A stretch of DNA of 64,000 nucleotides, taken from the NCBI GenBank assembly GCA_019916065.1, contig CM034237.1, forward strand, positions 37,740,485 to 37,804,484, given 5' to 3'. This DNA comes from Vitellaria paradoxa. Lineage: Eukaryota > Streptophyta > Magnoliopsida > Ericales > Sapotaceae. The position numbers and the translations under genes were made by a program. Shown one piece after another: positions 24,291 to 35,870 of the stretch; positions within the stretch are counted from its first letter, which is position 1; each line of letters opens with the position of its first letter. A model generated the notes under the pieces. It searched no databases. It was not told the origin of the DNA and worked only from the letters and a program-made list of their open reading frames with translations.

Positions 24291-25830
24291 TGTTGGTTTT
24301 CATACCATAAAGCAGAGGAAAATACCTCAATTCGAAGCTTAAAAGTTTCAAAAATTTGCAGATGCACAATAAAAATACTCTTACTCAGTAATTCAGCCTT
24401 CCAAATAATTCTAAATTTTTTCTTTCTCTAGATGATATGTGTGTGGTCACGTATCAGGTGTATTAGCTCATCTTAGTATATATCAAAGAGAGAGATGCAG
24501 AGTATCTAAGATATTATGTCACTGCATCAGAGAAAATCTCTAAACCACTAAGAGAATCTCTCATCCACTCTCACATATACTGATAAATGTTATCCTAATG
24601 CACATTAACGTATATGAAAAATATAGAAGATAATGTATCTAACAAAATCTCTGAACCACTAAGAGAATATTTCACAACCACATCATTCTATCCTGATATA
24701 CGTTATATTTGTGTATAACATTATAATTTCTTTTTCAAATAAAAAAGATAAATCCTAAGCCAATTGGACCTGAGCCAATTAAGATTAAATTAAGCCAGTT
24801 TGGGGACTGAAGGCCCATAGATTCCTAACTCCAACTTAAAGGATTTGGGTGCTATTATCTCATGACACCCCATCAGCTTTCAAATTAACCCTGGGCTATT
24901 CCACTAAAAGCCTTAAGCTACACTCTAGTTGTCTATGTTAAAATCCATTAAATTAGAACACCATTTAATAAAATGAATTTGGTCTTGGACCAATAATATT
25001 CACTTAATTAACCCTCTATTGCATGCTCGTAATTAAGTTAGGCTATTATTAAATGTCTAGCCTCTTAAATTACATATTTAACCCTAAATCACTATTTATC
25101 CAAACTTTGATCATTTTCAATATTTCTATATTTGTAAATAATTTACAAATAAATATTTTCATTCAATAAAAAATTTATTGAGTAAACTGCGACCATAGAT
25201 TTAATAATCAAGAATAAAAAATAGCTTAGGTGAGTATAAAAAAAATGGATTCCATCTAGTAAGTATATGTTCCCACGATTCATGATTAAATCTCTACGTC
25301 ATCGAGATTTTGACCGTTTATATAGGTCTCACTTAGTGATAACTCAAATAGATTTAATTCATAATTGTGAGTCCATTACAAACTCAAGATTAAGGTTTAT
25401 TAAGTCTATTAAAACTTTAGTAAATCGTGATTAATGATATTTATTAAACCAAATCATAATTTAGAACAATCCATTCAATATATATATATATATATCATAT
25501 ATACACATTCACTTTTCTACTCAAAGTCTCTACTTTAGTGATCAAGATAAATCACCCAATTAAGAAGTAGAAAAGTTACAGTTTTAACATAATGAAATGC
25601 CCCTTTTATTAAGAGCTGTGAATTCACTTTTATTTATAAAAACTTGTGATTTAAATCTTTCTGTATTGACATCTTATGCCCAATACTTAAACTACATGCT
25701 TTATAAATAAGTGCTAATAATGTATGCTTAAATAAATGAATTAATGAATAAACATTTTATTATAACCAAAAAAATAAAATGTTATTACAAATCATACTTT
25801 CAAGGGCATAAATGTAATATAAGTCTAACA
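24291..25830 (-). repeat. Copia-M LTR C, complete 5' LTR
   Basis: 1540 bp, plus-strand ends TGTTGGTTTTC and AAGTCTAACA (TG..CA). It retains the uninterrupted CACTA target 'gtaagtatatgttccc' near 25258. An (AT)n run is at 25478-25495. The flank TGTAA at 25831-25835 is the target duplicate of TGTGA at 2685-2689. Confidence 0.92.
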
Positions 25831-27464
25831 TGTAACATAATTTTTTAAACAAAAATTTAGGTATAATACTATTTCCTCTAAAAATTTTATTTTATTTTAT
25901 TTTGAAAAAGTTATCAACTAGCAATGAAAATAATCAATCAAGCAGCAAAACAATTACAAGTTCACAAAAGTAAAAAAAATAATACAAAGCAATTTAACGA
26001 GAAAAAATCTTAAAAGGGGCAAGGAAAAGCATAAGCTCTAGTACAGAGAACTAAAACCAATTCACTATATAATTCTGGTTGATAAATATTCTGCAATAGT
26101 TACATAATCGAAACCACATTCCTATTTTACAAGTGCTTTGCTAATACCCTTGCAGTTAACCAACTCCAAGTGAACGAATCACCATGAACTAAATCCATAA
26201 TCCACTACCAACTCCAAGTGAATGAATTACCATGAACTAAATCCATAATCCACTAACTTAGTCTTTAAAAAATTGCATATTACAATTGGGAATACTTTTG
26301 GATAAAAGACAGTTTAATATATCTCATTAACCACACTCATCTAGATATTGCCTACTTAGTTAATGGGCTGCACTAGACTAAATATCTGACTTTACTATAA
26401 AAGTACAGTAATGCTAACTAGATTTTTGATAGTAGTGATACCAAGCCTATTAGTGGATATATCATCACACTTAGGGGTGCAACTATTTTATGAAAATCCT
26501 TTGAACAAACCTCTATGACCAGATCTACTATGGAATTTGAGTTTAATTATAACATTAAATAAGGCTAGAGAAAAAGCTGAATGGCTTTGTAATTTTTTAG
26601 AGGATATTCCTATGTGATCAAAACCTGTATCAGCTATTTGCATACATTAGATAGTCAACCAGCAATAGGAAGGCACAAAATAATACGTATAATGGCAAGT
26701 CATGACATATATATATCGTAAATACAATATTGTGAGACAGTTGATCTCTAATGGAATAATATTCATTGATAATGTACAATCAAATGATAATATTGTAGAT
26801 CCTTTAGCTAAATGATTGACAAGAGATCAAGTGTATAATTCAATGAAGGGAATGAATTTAAAACTAAACCTATGAATTGAGAATTACCACAATGGCAACC
26901 CAACTTAGCTGATTGGAGATCTCATGATCTAGGTTCAAAGGAACAAGTAAATTGTGTGAGTGCTAATTGAGATAACCAAGGAATTAATTCCTCTACCCTT
27001 TTCCCATATTAAAATGTATAGTGATGACCTGAACCATGTCTTTGTTATAAGCTTTACTATGAATGATCCTTATATCTTGAAAATCCAAGTGGAATATGAC
27101 ATGATACTCTTAAAAAGAGATCACTTGCATTAAGTGTGAAATGGCCACTTCTATGAGATTGAACAGGCTATGTTTTCTAGAGCACTCAAATAATCACTAG
27201 GTATGTTGAGGGCTAAAAAGGACAAAATCAAAAGAACTAAACCATGTTGGGGAGAAGCTGTGTTAGTGTTACTGTTTTGATTTATAATACAATTGAACAA
27301 TTCAAGGTATTAAGGTCACTGGTTAGCAAATAAACCCAGTAATACATTACTAAGAAAGGTCCAAAGCTAAAAGCTACCTATCCCAATGTGATAACTTTCC
27401 ATTTTACTCTGTGTAGAGTCAACATCTTCATTTGCATTTCAACCACTTCATTTATGTGGGAAAT
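25831..27464 (+). pseudogene. Plus-strand copia RNase H remnant, copy P''
   Basis: Same degenerate RNase H as P' but extending to its own purine tract (ATGTGGGAAAT) and LTR at 27465. Recognisable pieces include 'TLRGATILWKS', 'STMEFEF', 'SQPAIGR' and 'MASHDIYIV', with many stops. A 48-bp tandem duplication (26160-26255, 'ccaactccaagtgaa..') is found only in this copy. No upstream pol, gag or 5' LTR is present, so the element is 5'-truncated. Confidence 0.8.
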
Positions 27465-28180
27465 TGTTAGAATTCATAATTTTAACAGTGATTTTTTGTA
27501 AATTTTAAGTCAAAATTTATGTGGGGTCATATATTATCAAATTTGGATAAAAAATGGGAATGAAAGTATTCCATGAGAACTTTGCAGTCATATATTCCAT
27601 TGTTTAAAACCATGAATAAATTGAGTAGAAATTGGCTTCAAAGTAAACACTTTGGCAATAAGGAAAGTGATTTGTCCCACATTTTATATATGTTGAGTTT
27701 GGAAGAAATAAAGGGCCCCGAGGGGAACCCATGATTTGTAAAAAAGGAATACTTTGATGGGTCAACCATATCACATATGCCAGCTAACCTGACGGTCTGA
27801 ATTTTAAATTCAAAATTGTTGTCTGCAATAGTCATTTCTATTGGTTTTTCCTTTCAACAGTCATCATAAATAGACCAGTAGGTATGAATCTATTCATTTT
27901 CAAAGGACATCACTGATGGTTGTTTGTCATTTTGGAAAAGATACTTTAATACCTATTTAAGCACTGCTTTCCTACATATAAATTCATTTCAATTTTTTCT
28001 ACATAAAAAATACATTGTATACAAGAGTATAAACATAGTTGCTTGGTTCAAAAGAGTACATAAATTGCTAGTTCCATTTATGTGTGTGATCATTCTATCC
28101 TGGGAGACTGACATCAATTGAAATCGGAAGTATTTGTGGGGGAGAAATTCAGTCTTAAGGACATAGTATCCAACACTAGG
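27465..28180 (+). repeat. 3' LTR of plus-strand copia remnant (right edge uncertain)
   Basis: Starts TGTTAGAATTCAT directly after a purine-rich tract. A TATA-like 'ctatttaagca' near 27953 would be the LTR promoter. The right end is set only roughly at a 'ccaaca' near 28175. The copy at 55970 starts TGCTAGAATTC. Confidence 0.6.
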
Positions 28181-28532
28181 CTAAATTAATTGCATTTCAA
28201 ATTTATCTTTGATATAGAGCAGAAGCAGATGAAAGTGAATAGTTGAGCAAATGGACTATGATTTTCTATTTAGTCTAAGAATATCTAGAAAATAACACAC
28301 ACTTTTTCCCTGCTCTAGAATTATAGATATATTCTGCTTTGAATTGGTGGATTTTGACAATTTGTTGAGCTGCTATGTTACCCTATTTCGGTATATGCTT
28401 TTTTTTCTTTGCTATATGCAAGAATGTTGGATAATGTTGTTGTGGTTTGGAGAAAATAATGTGCTGTAAATAAATGAATCTGGATAATCTAGATGCCTGC
28501 TGCTTTTATATGTGGATGTTTTCAATTATTAT

Positions 28533-30900
28533 TGAAGTGGAGGCTTCTTGAACATTAGTAGCCCTAGAGTTACTCTGGACCTCCACTTCACCTTCTTCTA
28601 ATTCTTTTCCTCCTAAGGTGTCAATTGTTGGAGTTAGAGGACGAAGGGATTGGTTGAAGCTGAATAAGGGGATCTTTTCGTTAGGATAAAGCCAAGGGAC
28701 ATCTCTGTAGGTCTCCAAGGTCGACTCAATAGACATTATTTTCATTGCAGCTTCCTAGCCATCAAGGAAGTATTCATTTCGCACATCTATTACTGGTTGA
28801 GTGAAGTCTTGGAAGCTTACCTCAATCTTTTGGGTGGCTTTTTCCTTGACTGTCTTCAACTCTTGTTTTTTAATTGAAGGGCACTATCTTCGATAGTAAC
28901 AATTTCATTTTAGACATGCTTCATTTACCTCTAATCCTCCTCATGATTAGCAATTTTATTCCTCAAACCTCGAAACAAATCTTCATCATCTTTAATTTTT
29001 CTGTGCATGGTCTGATTCTAAGAAATGAGCTAGAAGAAGTAAAAAGAAGCCTAAAACAAAGGGAAAGAAAAAGAATTAAGTCAGAATAATGAAAGTAACA
29101 AGTTAAAGAAAAATGAAATATATAGAAGGTAAGTGTAATTTACTATTATAGTGCTTTTGAGTAGAGTTTGGCACAGATCCTTAGGTCAGTTCCTCTAGAT
29201 CTTTTGTTGATCATGTGGTGGTGCCACTCCCTTGATGAATTCATTCGGGTAAATGAATGCAAAGTCCTAAATTGTAAAAGGTCGGCCACTCAGGATCCTA
29301 TAAGCTAGAATCGTGATCTGAGAAATGAAAGGAGAAGCATCGTTAATTAGATTCCTCACATGGACAATTTGGAGATGAATTGGTTCCTGCATGTCTTCTT
29401 CAATTCCAACAGAGCTTAGCTGCCAAAAAAGGGGTGAAAGTGGTCAAGGGATATCCCTTTATGTTTACCAAGAAGATAGGGGCACTTTGAAGGCAGAAGG
29501 ATCTTCAAGGATAATCAAATCGGTTGACTAATCAAACTTTTGCTTCTTTGCTTGGGATGTTTTTTGGGAGGCTTCGATTGGCTCCCTGATTGAAACTTTG
29601 GAGGCCTTTTTGTTGGCCTCCATCTATTCCTCATTTATCTTTTACCCTTGCCTGGCTTTTGTTGCCTCAGCAGCCACGAACCTCTTTTCAGCAATCTCTG
29701 CCTTCTTTTTCTTGGCCATTTCCTCAAACGCCTTCTTGATCTCTTATTTAGTAGCCATCTCTCGCTTTAGGATGTCTACAAGAGGAAGAACGTCCTCCTC
29801 TTCTTCTACACTGCAAGGACTTGTCTGATGTGTGGATTCACAATTGGGATTGCTTCCAATATGGGTTAGTTGGCAGGAACTAGCTTTTCAATAGGAAGGG
29901 CAATGTTTGGAGCTAAGCACCAAGCGGGGTGGTTGGTGTAGTAAAACTTGCATTTCCTCTCGGGAGTCCAACTGGACAACTGCTAAAGTGTTTCAAAGAT
30001 AGATCCCATGGAAAAACCTTAAGGGGGTAACGAATGAGCGATAGTTGGGTTGAAAGTTGAAGAGGATGGGTGCCAACCATGCAAACGAGAAGTTGTCAGA
30101 TCCACCCAAAAACTTTAGCACGCTCTCTATGTGAGGGAGGTCGGCTAAACTCCCCTTTACCCAAGATTTCCTTGCTCAGTCATCTATACACAAAAGTAGC
30201 AAATAATCAGTACAAGATCAATTATCAAATTATTACAGATGAAAAATGAAAACACTAAAACTACCTAACCTAGGCCCTATACTGCTACAACAATTGTGGA
30301 AAAAGGGTCCCCATCAGGACTGTGCATCCATTGCCCTGTGACAACGCAGACATCATCCTCTAACCCTTTAATGTTGTCTAGGAGCATATGGACTAGGGCT
30401 TTATCAAGACAGGATTTCAAATACCATTTATTTTATTTCTTTTAAGCTTTTGGATGTCGTAGCAATAAAACAATCCCACTCAAATATGTGAAACTCGTAT
30501 TGACAATTGGTTTCGTTTACCCCACTGACTATTCTATGAAATTGTAGGCAACAAACCTAGGGGAAAGGTTGACCCTATGGAACATTTTACGAAGGATAGG
30601 GGAGATAGGGAATCTCAAACTACCCTTTATAATAGCCACAAGGGGGAGCATTCTTAATTCTTGCTTTCCTTTCTCAGCGGGTCTAATATTTACATTGTCT
30701 GGGATATTATACTTCTACTTAAAAACAGTAATCCCTTCCCTAGTTTTCAATTCTTCAACTAACCTACCCATCTTGATCCCAAATAAAGTGAAAAAGAAAG
30801 AGATAAAGGAAGAACCCCAGGAACTCACCGAAAGAAAACTTCAAATTGAAAATAAAATCACAAGAGAGGGAGCTTAATGATTGCCAAAATATTTGAGGTA
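28533..30900 (-). pseudogene. Antisense ORF, Transposase_28 ('putative gypsy type transposon') domain, broken
   Basis: On minus, near 30720-30541, the translation reads 'YNIPDNVNIRPAEKGKQE' and then 'GSLRFPISPILRKMFHRV' and 'NLSPRFVAYN'. This fits the Transposase_28 pattern (..IRPAxxGE.. GLRFPLHPFxR.xLxxxxLxPxQLxPN). Downstream near 29830-29640 is a Lys/Glu/Ala-rich coiled-coil-like stretch ('IKKAFEEMAKKKKAEIAEKR'). A last open piece, near 28745-28506, contains 'DVPWLYPNEKIPLFSFNQS'. Stops and frameshifts separate them. The function of this family is unknown; in plants it travels with retrotransposons. Confidence 0.6.
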
Positions 30901-31278
30901 GCTTGAGAAGTGTAGAAAAGAAAAATAAAGTGAGCACTCAGAATATATATTTACTTGAATATTTCAAATAAAACAGAAGTGGAGTGAGAGGTGGCAAAAA
31001 TTTTTATTTAATGCTACCGTCTGAATTGATGCGAAGGTAAATGTTGGCAGGCCCCATTTAGGGTTTGTGTATGATGTTTGGCATTTTACGCGCTAGAAGT
31101 CGAAAAAGTACTCACGCACCATAAATTAGCCGAAAGGAAGACCAATCAGAGGGAAATAGATCAAAAGTAAAATTGTACCCAGGGATGTGAAAGATTTTTA
31201 TAAATAGGTAGGGTGTGGTCTCAGATGCTTCATACTCTACTAGGGTAATAACTTATCACGGCCAGAGTGGGGGCATAA

Positions 31279-31969
31279 TGTTGGTATAAAAATAATTATG
31301 GATACATGACATCCTCTCGACACAACAAAGAGGTGCTCGTCATTGATTTAATAATTAGTAAATCGCTATAGTTGGGTCCCACCATTTGGTAAAATTGTGT
31401 TAATGTGATTTTAACCATAAATGCGAAATATTAATAAATGAATTGAATTTATTACTTTATAATTAGCCTAGCTAGTTTATTTTTTTACAAGTAGCAGATA
31501 GATGTGACATTTGAATGACTCTCAAGTATATATTTCGTCCACTAAAATAATCTCTCTTACGCGTATTTAATGCTAAATGGAGAGCATTAAATATGGAATA
31601 AAAGGCATCTAAAGGAAAGTCAACCACCATGTACTTTAGTATATACATATAAAATACGTAGTCATTACAATTCAATTATTTACATGTTAATTTACTCATA
31701 CTTCTTATTACAAATACAAGACTTAGCTTTAAAATCGAAGTACGCTCACTATTCTTTAAAATCGAAGTACACTCACTATTATTAACTATTTGCATTACTC
31801 TTTTCTTTACAATTCTCTCAAGCCCATTCTGACTTTTACCATCAGAGGATTTTTTGGTCGAAGATCCTCTCTAGCCATTACCTCTGAGTTCTTGGATTCT
31901 GTAGGCTAAAACTTCATTTTCTCAATTGACGGGGTGATCTGATCCGACAGTATTTTTTATTGTCGAGCA
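31279..31969 (+). repeat. Gypsy-type 3' LTR (691 bp)
   Basis: Begins TGTTGGTATAAA right after a G-rich polypurine tract and ends ..GTCGAGCA, followed by the target copy ATTAC. The start resembles that of the other gypsy LTR in this window (TGTTGGGTAAAA at 61093, minus). Confidence 0.7.
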
Positions 31970-32095
31970 ATTACTGCTGTGGTTTATGCATTTCCTTACT
32001 TCAATGTAATATTCAAGAAGATGTAACTAGGGTTTTTCTCTGCCGGAAGTGAGGGTAATTGATAAAATCATGAGAGATATCGGCCTCCTTTCATA

Positions 32096-32133
<38 letters not shown>

Positions 32134-33108
32134 TAAAATAATAATTGATAAATAAGGTTTGAATAGCAAACAAATAGACGTATTTGGCTGCCAAATGTTT
32201 CTGTTGGCATGCCTCATCTTTTTAATTCTACTCATTCTAACTTAATTTAAGACCAATTAATTTAATATTTTCTTTTCGGATGACAAATTTACATATTTAA
32301 ATTATGTATATTCCGTTCCATCTATTTGAAAATTTTGGTTCAAACTCTTCGCTAATTGGTAAAAAATGCATCGTCTTTGCATTTATTACAATTAGTGTAG
32401 TCTTAATTGCAAATAAATAATTTATGTTTATCAATTAACGTATATATGACCTCAATTTTGAAGTAGAGAAGGAAGAATAGAAATTTTAACGAAACCAAAA
32501 TGGTGACTAGCCACCTTATTTATTATTCTAACTACTGAAACGAATACAGCCAATTGTGAAGAATTTAAACTTTCTTTTGCTGCAGTTGGATTGATTTTCT
32601 GACAACCCATAATTGGTTTTTTTTTTTCTTTCCTTTCGTGGTAAATTTACAAATGATTGTCATCTTTTGTAAAATGATTTGTCTTTTAATTTATTCACAG
32701 CAACCTATTTACTATTAAGAGTAAGTTTGTTTCTTGTTTGGAACTTCAAGAAGTTTTAAAAAATTTCAAAAATTTCAAATTTTTTCTAATCAAAATTTAT
32801 TAGATATTATGTTTACACTAATTTTTTATTTTTTTAAACTTTTTAAAAACTCCAAACACTGTCGTAATATAAAATATTTTTTGAAAACATTTTTAATCTA
32901 TTTCAATAAAATAAGTTTCAAAAACACGACGAAAAATATTTTACATCAGACTCCATTCATTTTAATGCAAAATATTTTCAAAGGAAACACTTTTAATCAA
33001 GTTTGATAAAAATATTCAAAATTGCATTAGGAAATAACAATAAATTGCGATTGAAATATCAAATTGATGTTTTATTTAAAAAGTCGAGCCTTGAAAGGGC
33101 TAGTTGCA
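31970..33108 (+). repeat. Segmental duplication copy 1, right part
   Basis: Collinear with about 57046-58155. Shared words include 'atttatgcatttcctt', 'ctgttggcatgcctc'-like sequence, 'caaactcttcgctaattgg', 'gctgcagttggattgattt' and 'gccttgaaagggct'. A (TAA)n microsatellite at about 32095-32131 is expanded compared with copy 2. The duplication ends shortly after 'aaagggcta'. Confidence 0.85.
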
Positions 33109-34370
33109 GAGGAAGAATGTTAAATTGATTCAGCTCCACATAGATGAAATTATTTATTTAGTTATTTATTTTTTAAGGAATGTCCATTTGTTTAATCTAC
33201 TTCAGTCATCTTGCATAAAAGACATAACTTCTAAACAATTATGTTTCATTTAGAACTCTTGACGTTATATATATTTATGAAGTTTCTTCCACTTTTAATC
33301 CACATTTCCGCCATTCTCTCTATGCTTTAACTTGTCACAATGTGTTGTGTGTGTATGTGTGTGTGAGAGAGAGAGAGAGAGAGAGTGTGAGTGTGTAATC
33401 TAATTTGACAGTTTTTCTGTAATGTGATTTTCAATCACTTTGAACAGTATCTAATACCCGTCTCAGGGTACTAACCACGTGTTAGTATGCTTTTGTACTT
33501 CTAGGAATGTTGTTAATTTTTAAATGCTGCTTCTGACCTTGTGTTAATCTTTTGTTTTTTTGGTTCTTTACTTTGGTAGTGGTGGTTGTTAATATATATC
33601 ACCATCAAGCTTGCTGTTATTGGCTTTGCAAAATTCTCGTATGCATAGAAATTGGAAAGATCCCACAAATTCTAGTAATTTGGAAACTACACCTATTTAT
33701 TTTTATAATTAAATAAAATTCTATCTTTCTATTTTTTATGTCAAAAGCCTCACGTACTTAACCATGGATCAAAATTGTTATAGATTTCCAGGCACTAATC
33801 ACAATTAGTCTTCTTGTATTTTACTATAATTATACTGTGGTTTTATATTTTAAATTGTACTACACAGGAGTTTTAGATAGCCTATGGCATCCCTTACATT
33901 CACCATCTTAAAAACTTTCACTACTACTACAATAATTGATAAAAATCACACTAAAAAATTTATTAAAAAAAACACAATTTTAGAAAAATCGTGATAAATA
34001 TTTGTAAATTAAACTTTTTAATCTCAGTCTAATTTAAAAATTAAGGTAAAAAGTTACTTTTAATACTTTTTATCTCGGTTTTATTAAAACCATGATTAGA
34101 TTCATATATCTTGTGTGCTTTTTTTAAAAAAAAATGGGAAAAAAATCAATGAAAACCATTTCCAGAAAAAATCAAGAAAAAAAAAAAAGTAAGCAAAATC
34201 ATATCTTAAAAAAAAAGTGAGATAAAAAAATGAGAGATAATATTGTTATTTTTTCTCTATATCTCACTCAAACAATTTTGTTTATCACCTTATATGGTTT
34301 AAATTAGACTACATAAATATTATTGTAACATTTATTTATTAATTTTAATTAATTTAATATACTATAAAAA
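33109..34370. other. Non-coding DNA, no gene seen
   Basis: AT-rich, with a (GT)n/(GA)n compound microsatellite at 33350-33396. No supported coding segment. A weak tandem-like stretch 'atctcggttttattaaaacc' near 34072 is low complexity. Confidence 0.6.
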
Positions 34371-34740
34371 CACTACAAGGGAAGAGGGAATTGTCGACCG
34401 CCAAAAGCGGTTGTCTAAAGTCTGTAAGCGGTCGTCTATACATTTGTCGACCACCTGACAACCGCTATATAGCGGTCGTAGATGCTGAGGTCGAGAAAAG
34501 TTTCAGACGACCGCTTAAAGGCGGTCATCTAAAGTCTCTAGTTTTTAATGACCGCTTGAAAGCAGTCATCTAAAGTCAAATGGAATCCTGACATCCTTTT
34601 TGCCGACTGCCTCAAAGCGGTCGTCTAAAGTTATATGGAATCCTGAGATCTTTTTTAGCGATTGCCTGACAGTAGTCGTTTAAAGTCTTTCCCAACCTTT
34701 TTAACGACCACTTAAAGGCGGTAGTCTATTGTATTATCTT
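34371..34740. repeat. Left terminus and subterminal repeats of CACTA-like element
   Basis: Repeats of 'gaccgc..aaagcggtcgtc' with linker 'taaagt' occur about seven times. The motif (GCGGTCGTCTAAAG) is a variant of the GCGGTCGCT motif in the large CACTA at 3672, so the families are related. Confidence 0.75.
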
Positions 34741-35133
34741 TTTTAAAGATATATTTATTTTTGCTAAAAGCAAGAAAAACTTATACATTCATACAACAAA
34801 ACTTGTATATTGATTAAACCTATTTGTTCAAATATATACTACAACAATATGAATTTATCTAACAAAATTCTAAAGTTTCATAAAATATTTGGTAAAATAA
34901 TGATTACATCATTCTTAATTTTACAAAATATGATCAAAACAATGTCTTCAAGTGAGTGTCGACCTCAAATCCATAAGAGAATCCATCAAACCTGAAATTA
35001 ACAAAAAAAATTAAATTAAATTAAATATAACTATAGAAATTATAATGAATGAATTTAAAAGTAAAATTATAAACAAAACCGTAAATATAAATATTTATAT
35101 TTAATCAAAATGAAAGTGTAAACCTTTTCGAAT

Positions 35134-35870
35134 GATCTATGACTTGGCTTGAAGCCCCATTCATTATCGTAGCTTCTAAATGACTTGGACTGACTACACG
35201 TTAGGTTCCGTTCACAATGGATGCCGTTTGCTCGGTTTGAGTAGTCGAATCTTAAGTTTGAGTTTCTAAGCCTTAAGTTTCAACTCAAACCTACCTGGGG
35301 CCTTTCCATGTGATCCGTGACTCAGATTCAAGCCCCCCGTTCTTTCCTCTAGCATCTAAATGACTTAGACTTGCTACACGTCAGGTTCCATTAACAATGG
35401 ACACTGTTTGCTCAACTTAAGCAGTCAAATCCTAAATTTGAGGTTTTAAGCCTTAGGTTTCAACTCAAACTTACCTAGGGCCATTCCGGGCAATCTGTAA
35501 CTCAAATTTTTGCGCGTTTCATTTCTGCAAGTCCCAAATGGCAGGAACTTGCTACTCGTCAAGTTTCGTCTAGCTCAGACAACATATGCTCGATTTTAGC
35601 AGTTGAGTCTTTTGCAAACGTTTCTAAGTTTCAATTTTTGAGAAGAAATTACTCGGAGCCATTCCGGTCGATCCATAGCTCGGATTCCCATGTGGTTCAT
35701 TCTTGCAAGTCCTAAATGATTAGAACTCACTTCTCGTCAAGTTCCATCTAAATTTTGTAATGATGCATGCTTAATTTGAGCAGTTGAGTCCTCTGTGGGT
35801 GTTTCTAAGTTTTAAGTTTCAAGTAGAACCTACTCGAGGCCATTTCGAGCAATCCATAACTTAGATTCTT
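35134..35870 (+). repeat. Diverged tandem repeat, about 180 bp, four units
   Basis: The phrase '[ga]atc.[gta]tgactc.gattc' recurs at 35134, 35312, 35492, 35670 and 35851 (178-181 bp apart). Each unit then has 'tctaaatgactt', 'acgtcaggttcc', 'gcagttgagtc' and 'taagtttcaa' versions. Units differ by many substitutions, so the array is old compared with the 202-bp array. Confidence 0.85.

Larger units (their letters stand above)
2690..25830 (-). mobile_element. Rearranged Ty1/copia retrotransposon ('Copia-M') with nested CACTA
   Basis: A minus-strand LTR retrotransposon and its derivatives. From right to left it has a full LTR (24291-25830), a tRNA-iMet primer-binding site (24277-24288), a leader, gag, protease, integrase, RT and RNase H (22115-18326), a purine-rich tract, and LTR sequence from 18311. 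The 3' side is rearranged: LTR B (17331-18311) is cut short and joined to a copy of the DNA that flanks LTR C (15851-17330), and a further full LTR A follows (2690-15850, split by the CACTA). The outer flanks carry a 5-bp target duplication (TGTGA left, TGTAA right). The related locus near 54391 shows the empty site. All coding domains are broken by stops and frameshifts. The order gag-PR-INT-RT-RH is diagnostic of Ty1/copia. Confidence 0.85.
25831..28532 (+). repeat. Segmental duplication copy 1, middle part
   Basis: Collinear with 54391-57045 of copy 2, same orientation. Contains the plus-strand copia remnant and its LTR. It stops at the gypsy-type insertion (28533) and resumes at 31970. 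Confidence 0.85.
28533..31969 (+). mobile_element. 5'-truncated Ty3/gypsy-type element with antisense ORF
   Basis: An insertion relative to duplication copy 2 (empty site near 57050, 'gattattactgctgtg'). Flanks are ATTAT (28528-28532) and ATTAC (31970-31974), a near-identical 5-bp duplication. The right end carries a complete-looking 3' LTR preceded by a purine tract 'agagtgggggcataa'. The left end has no LTR, so the element is truncated or derived. The only coding content, a Transposase_28-like ORF, is antisense to the LTR. Placement of an antisense ORF between pol and 3' LTR is known from plant Tat-type gypsy elements. Confidence 0.65.

Noticed and set aside
32734..33006. 90-codon frame, also present at 57843-58055
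   Set aside because: AT-rich low-complexity sequence within the segmental duplication; the two copies do not keep the frame in a coding-like way.
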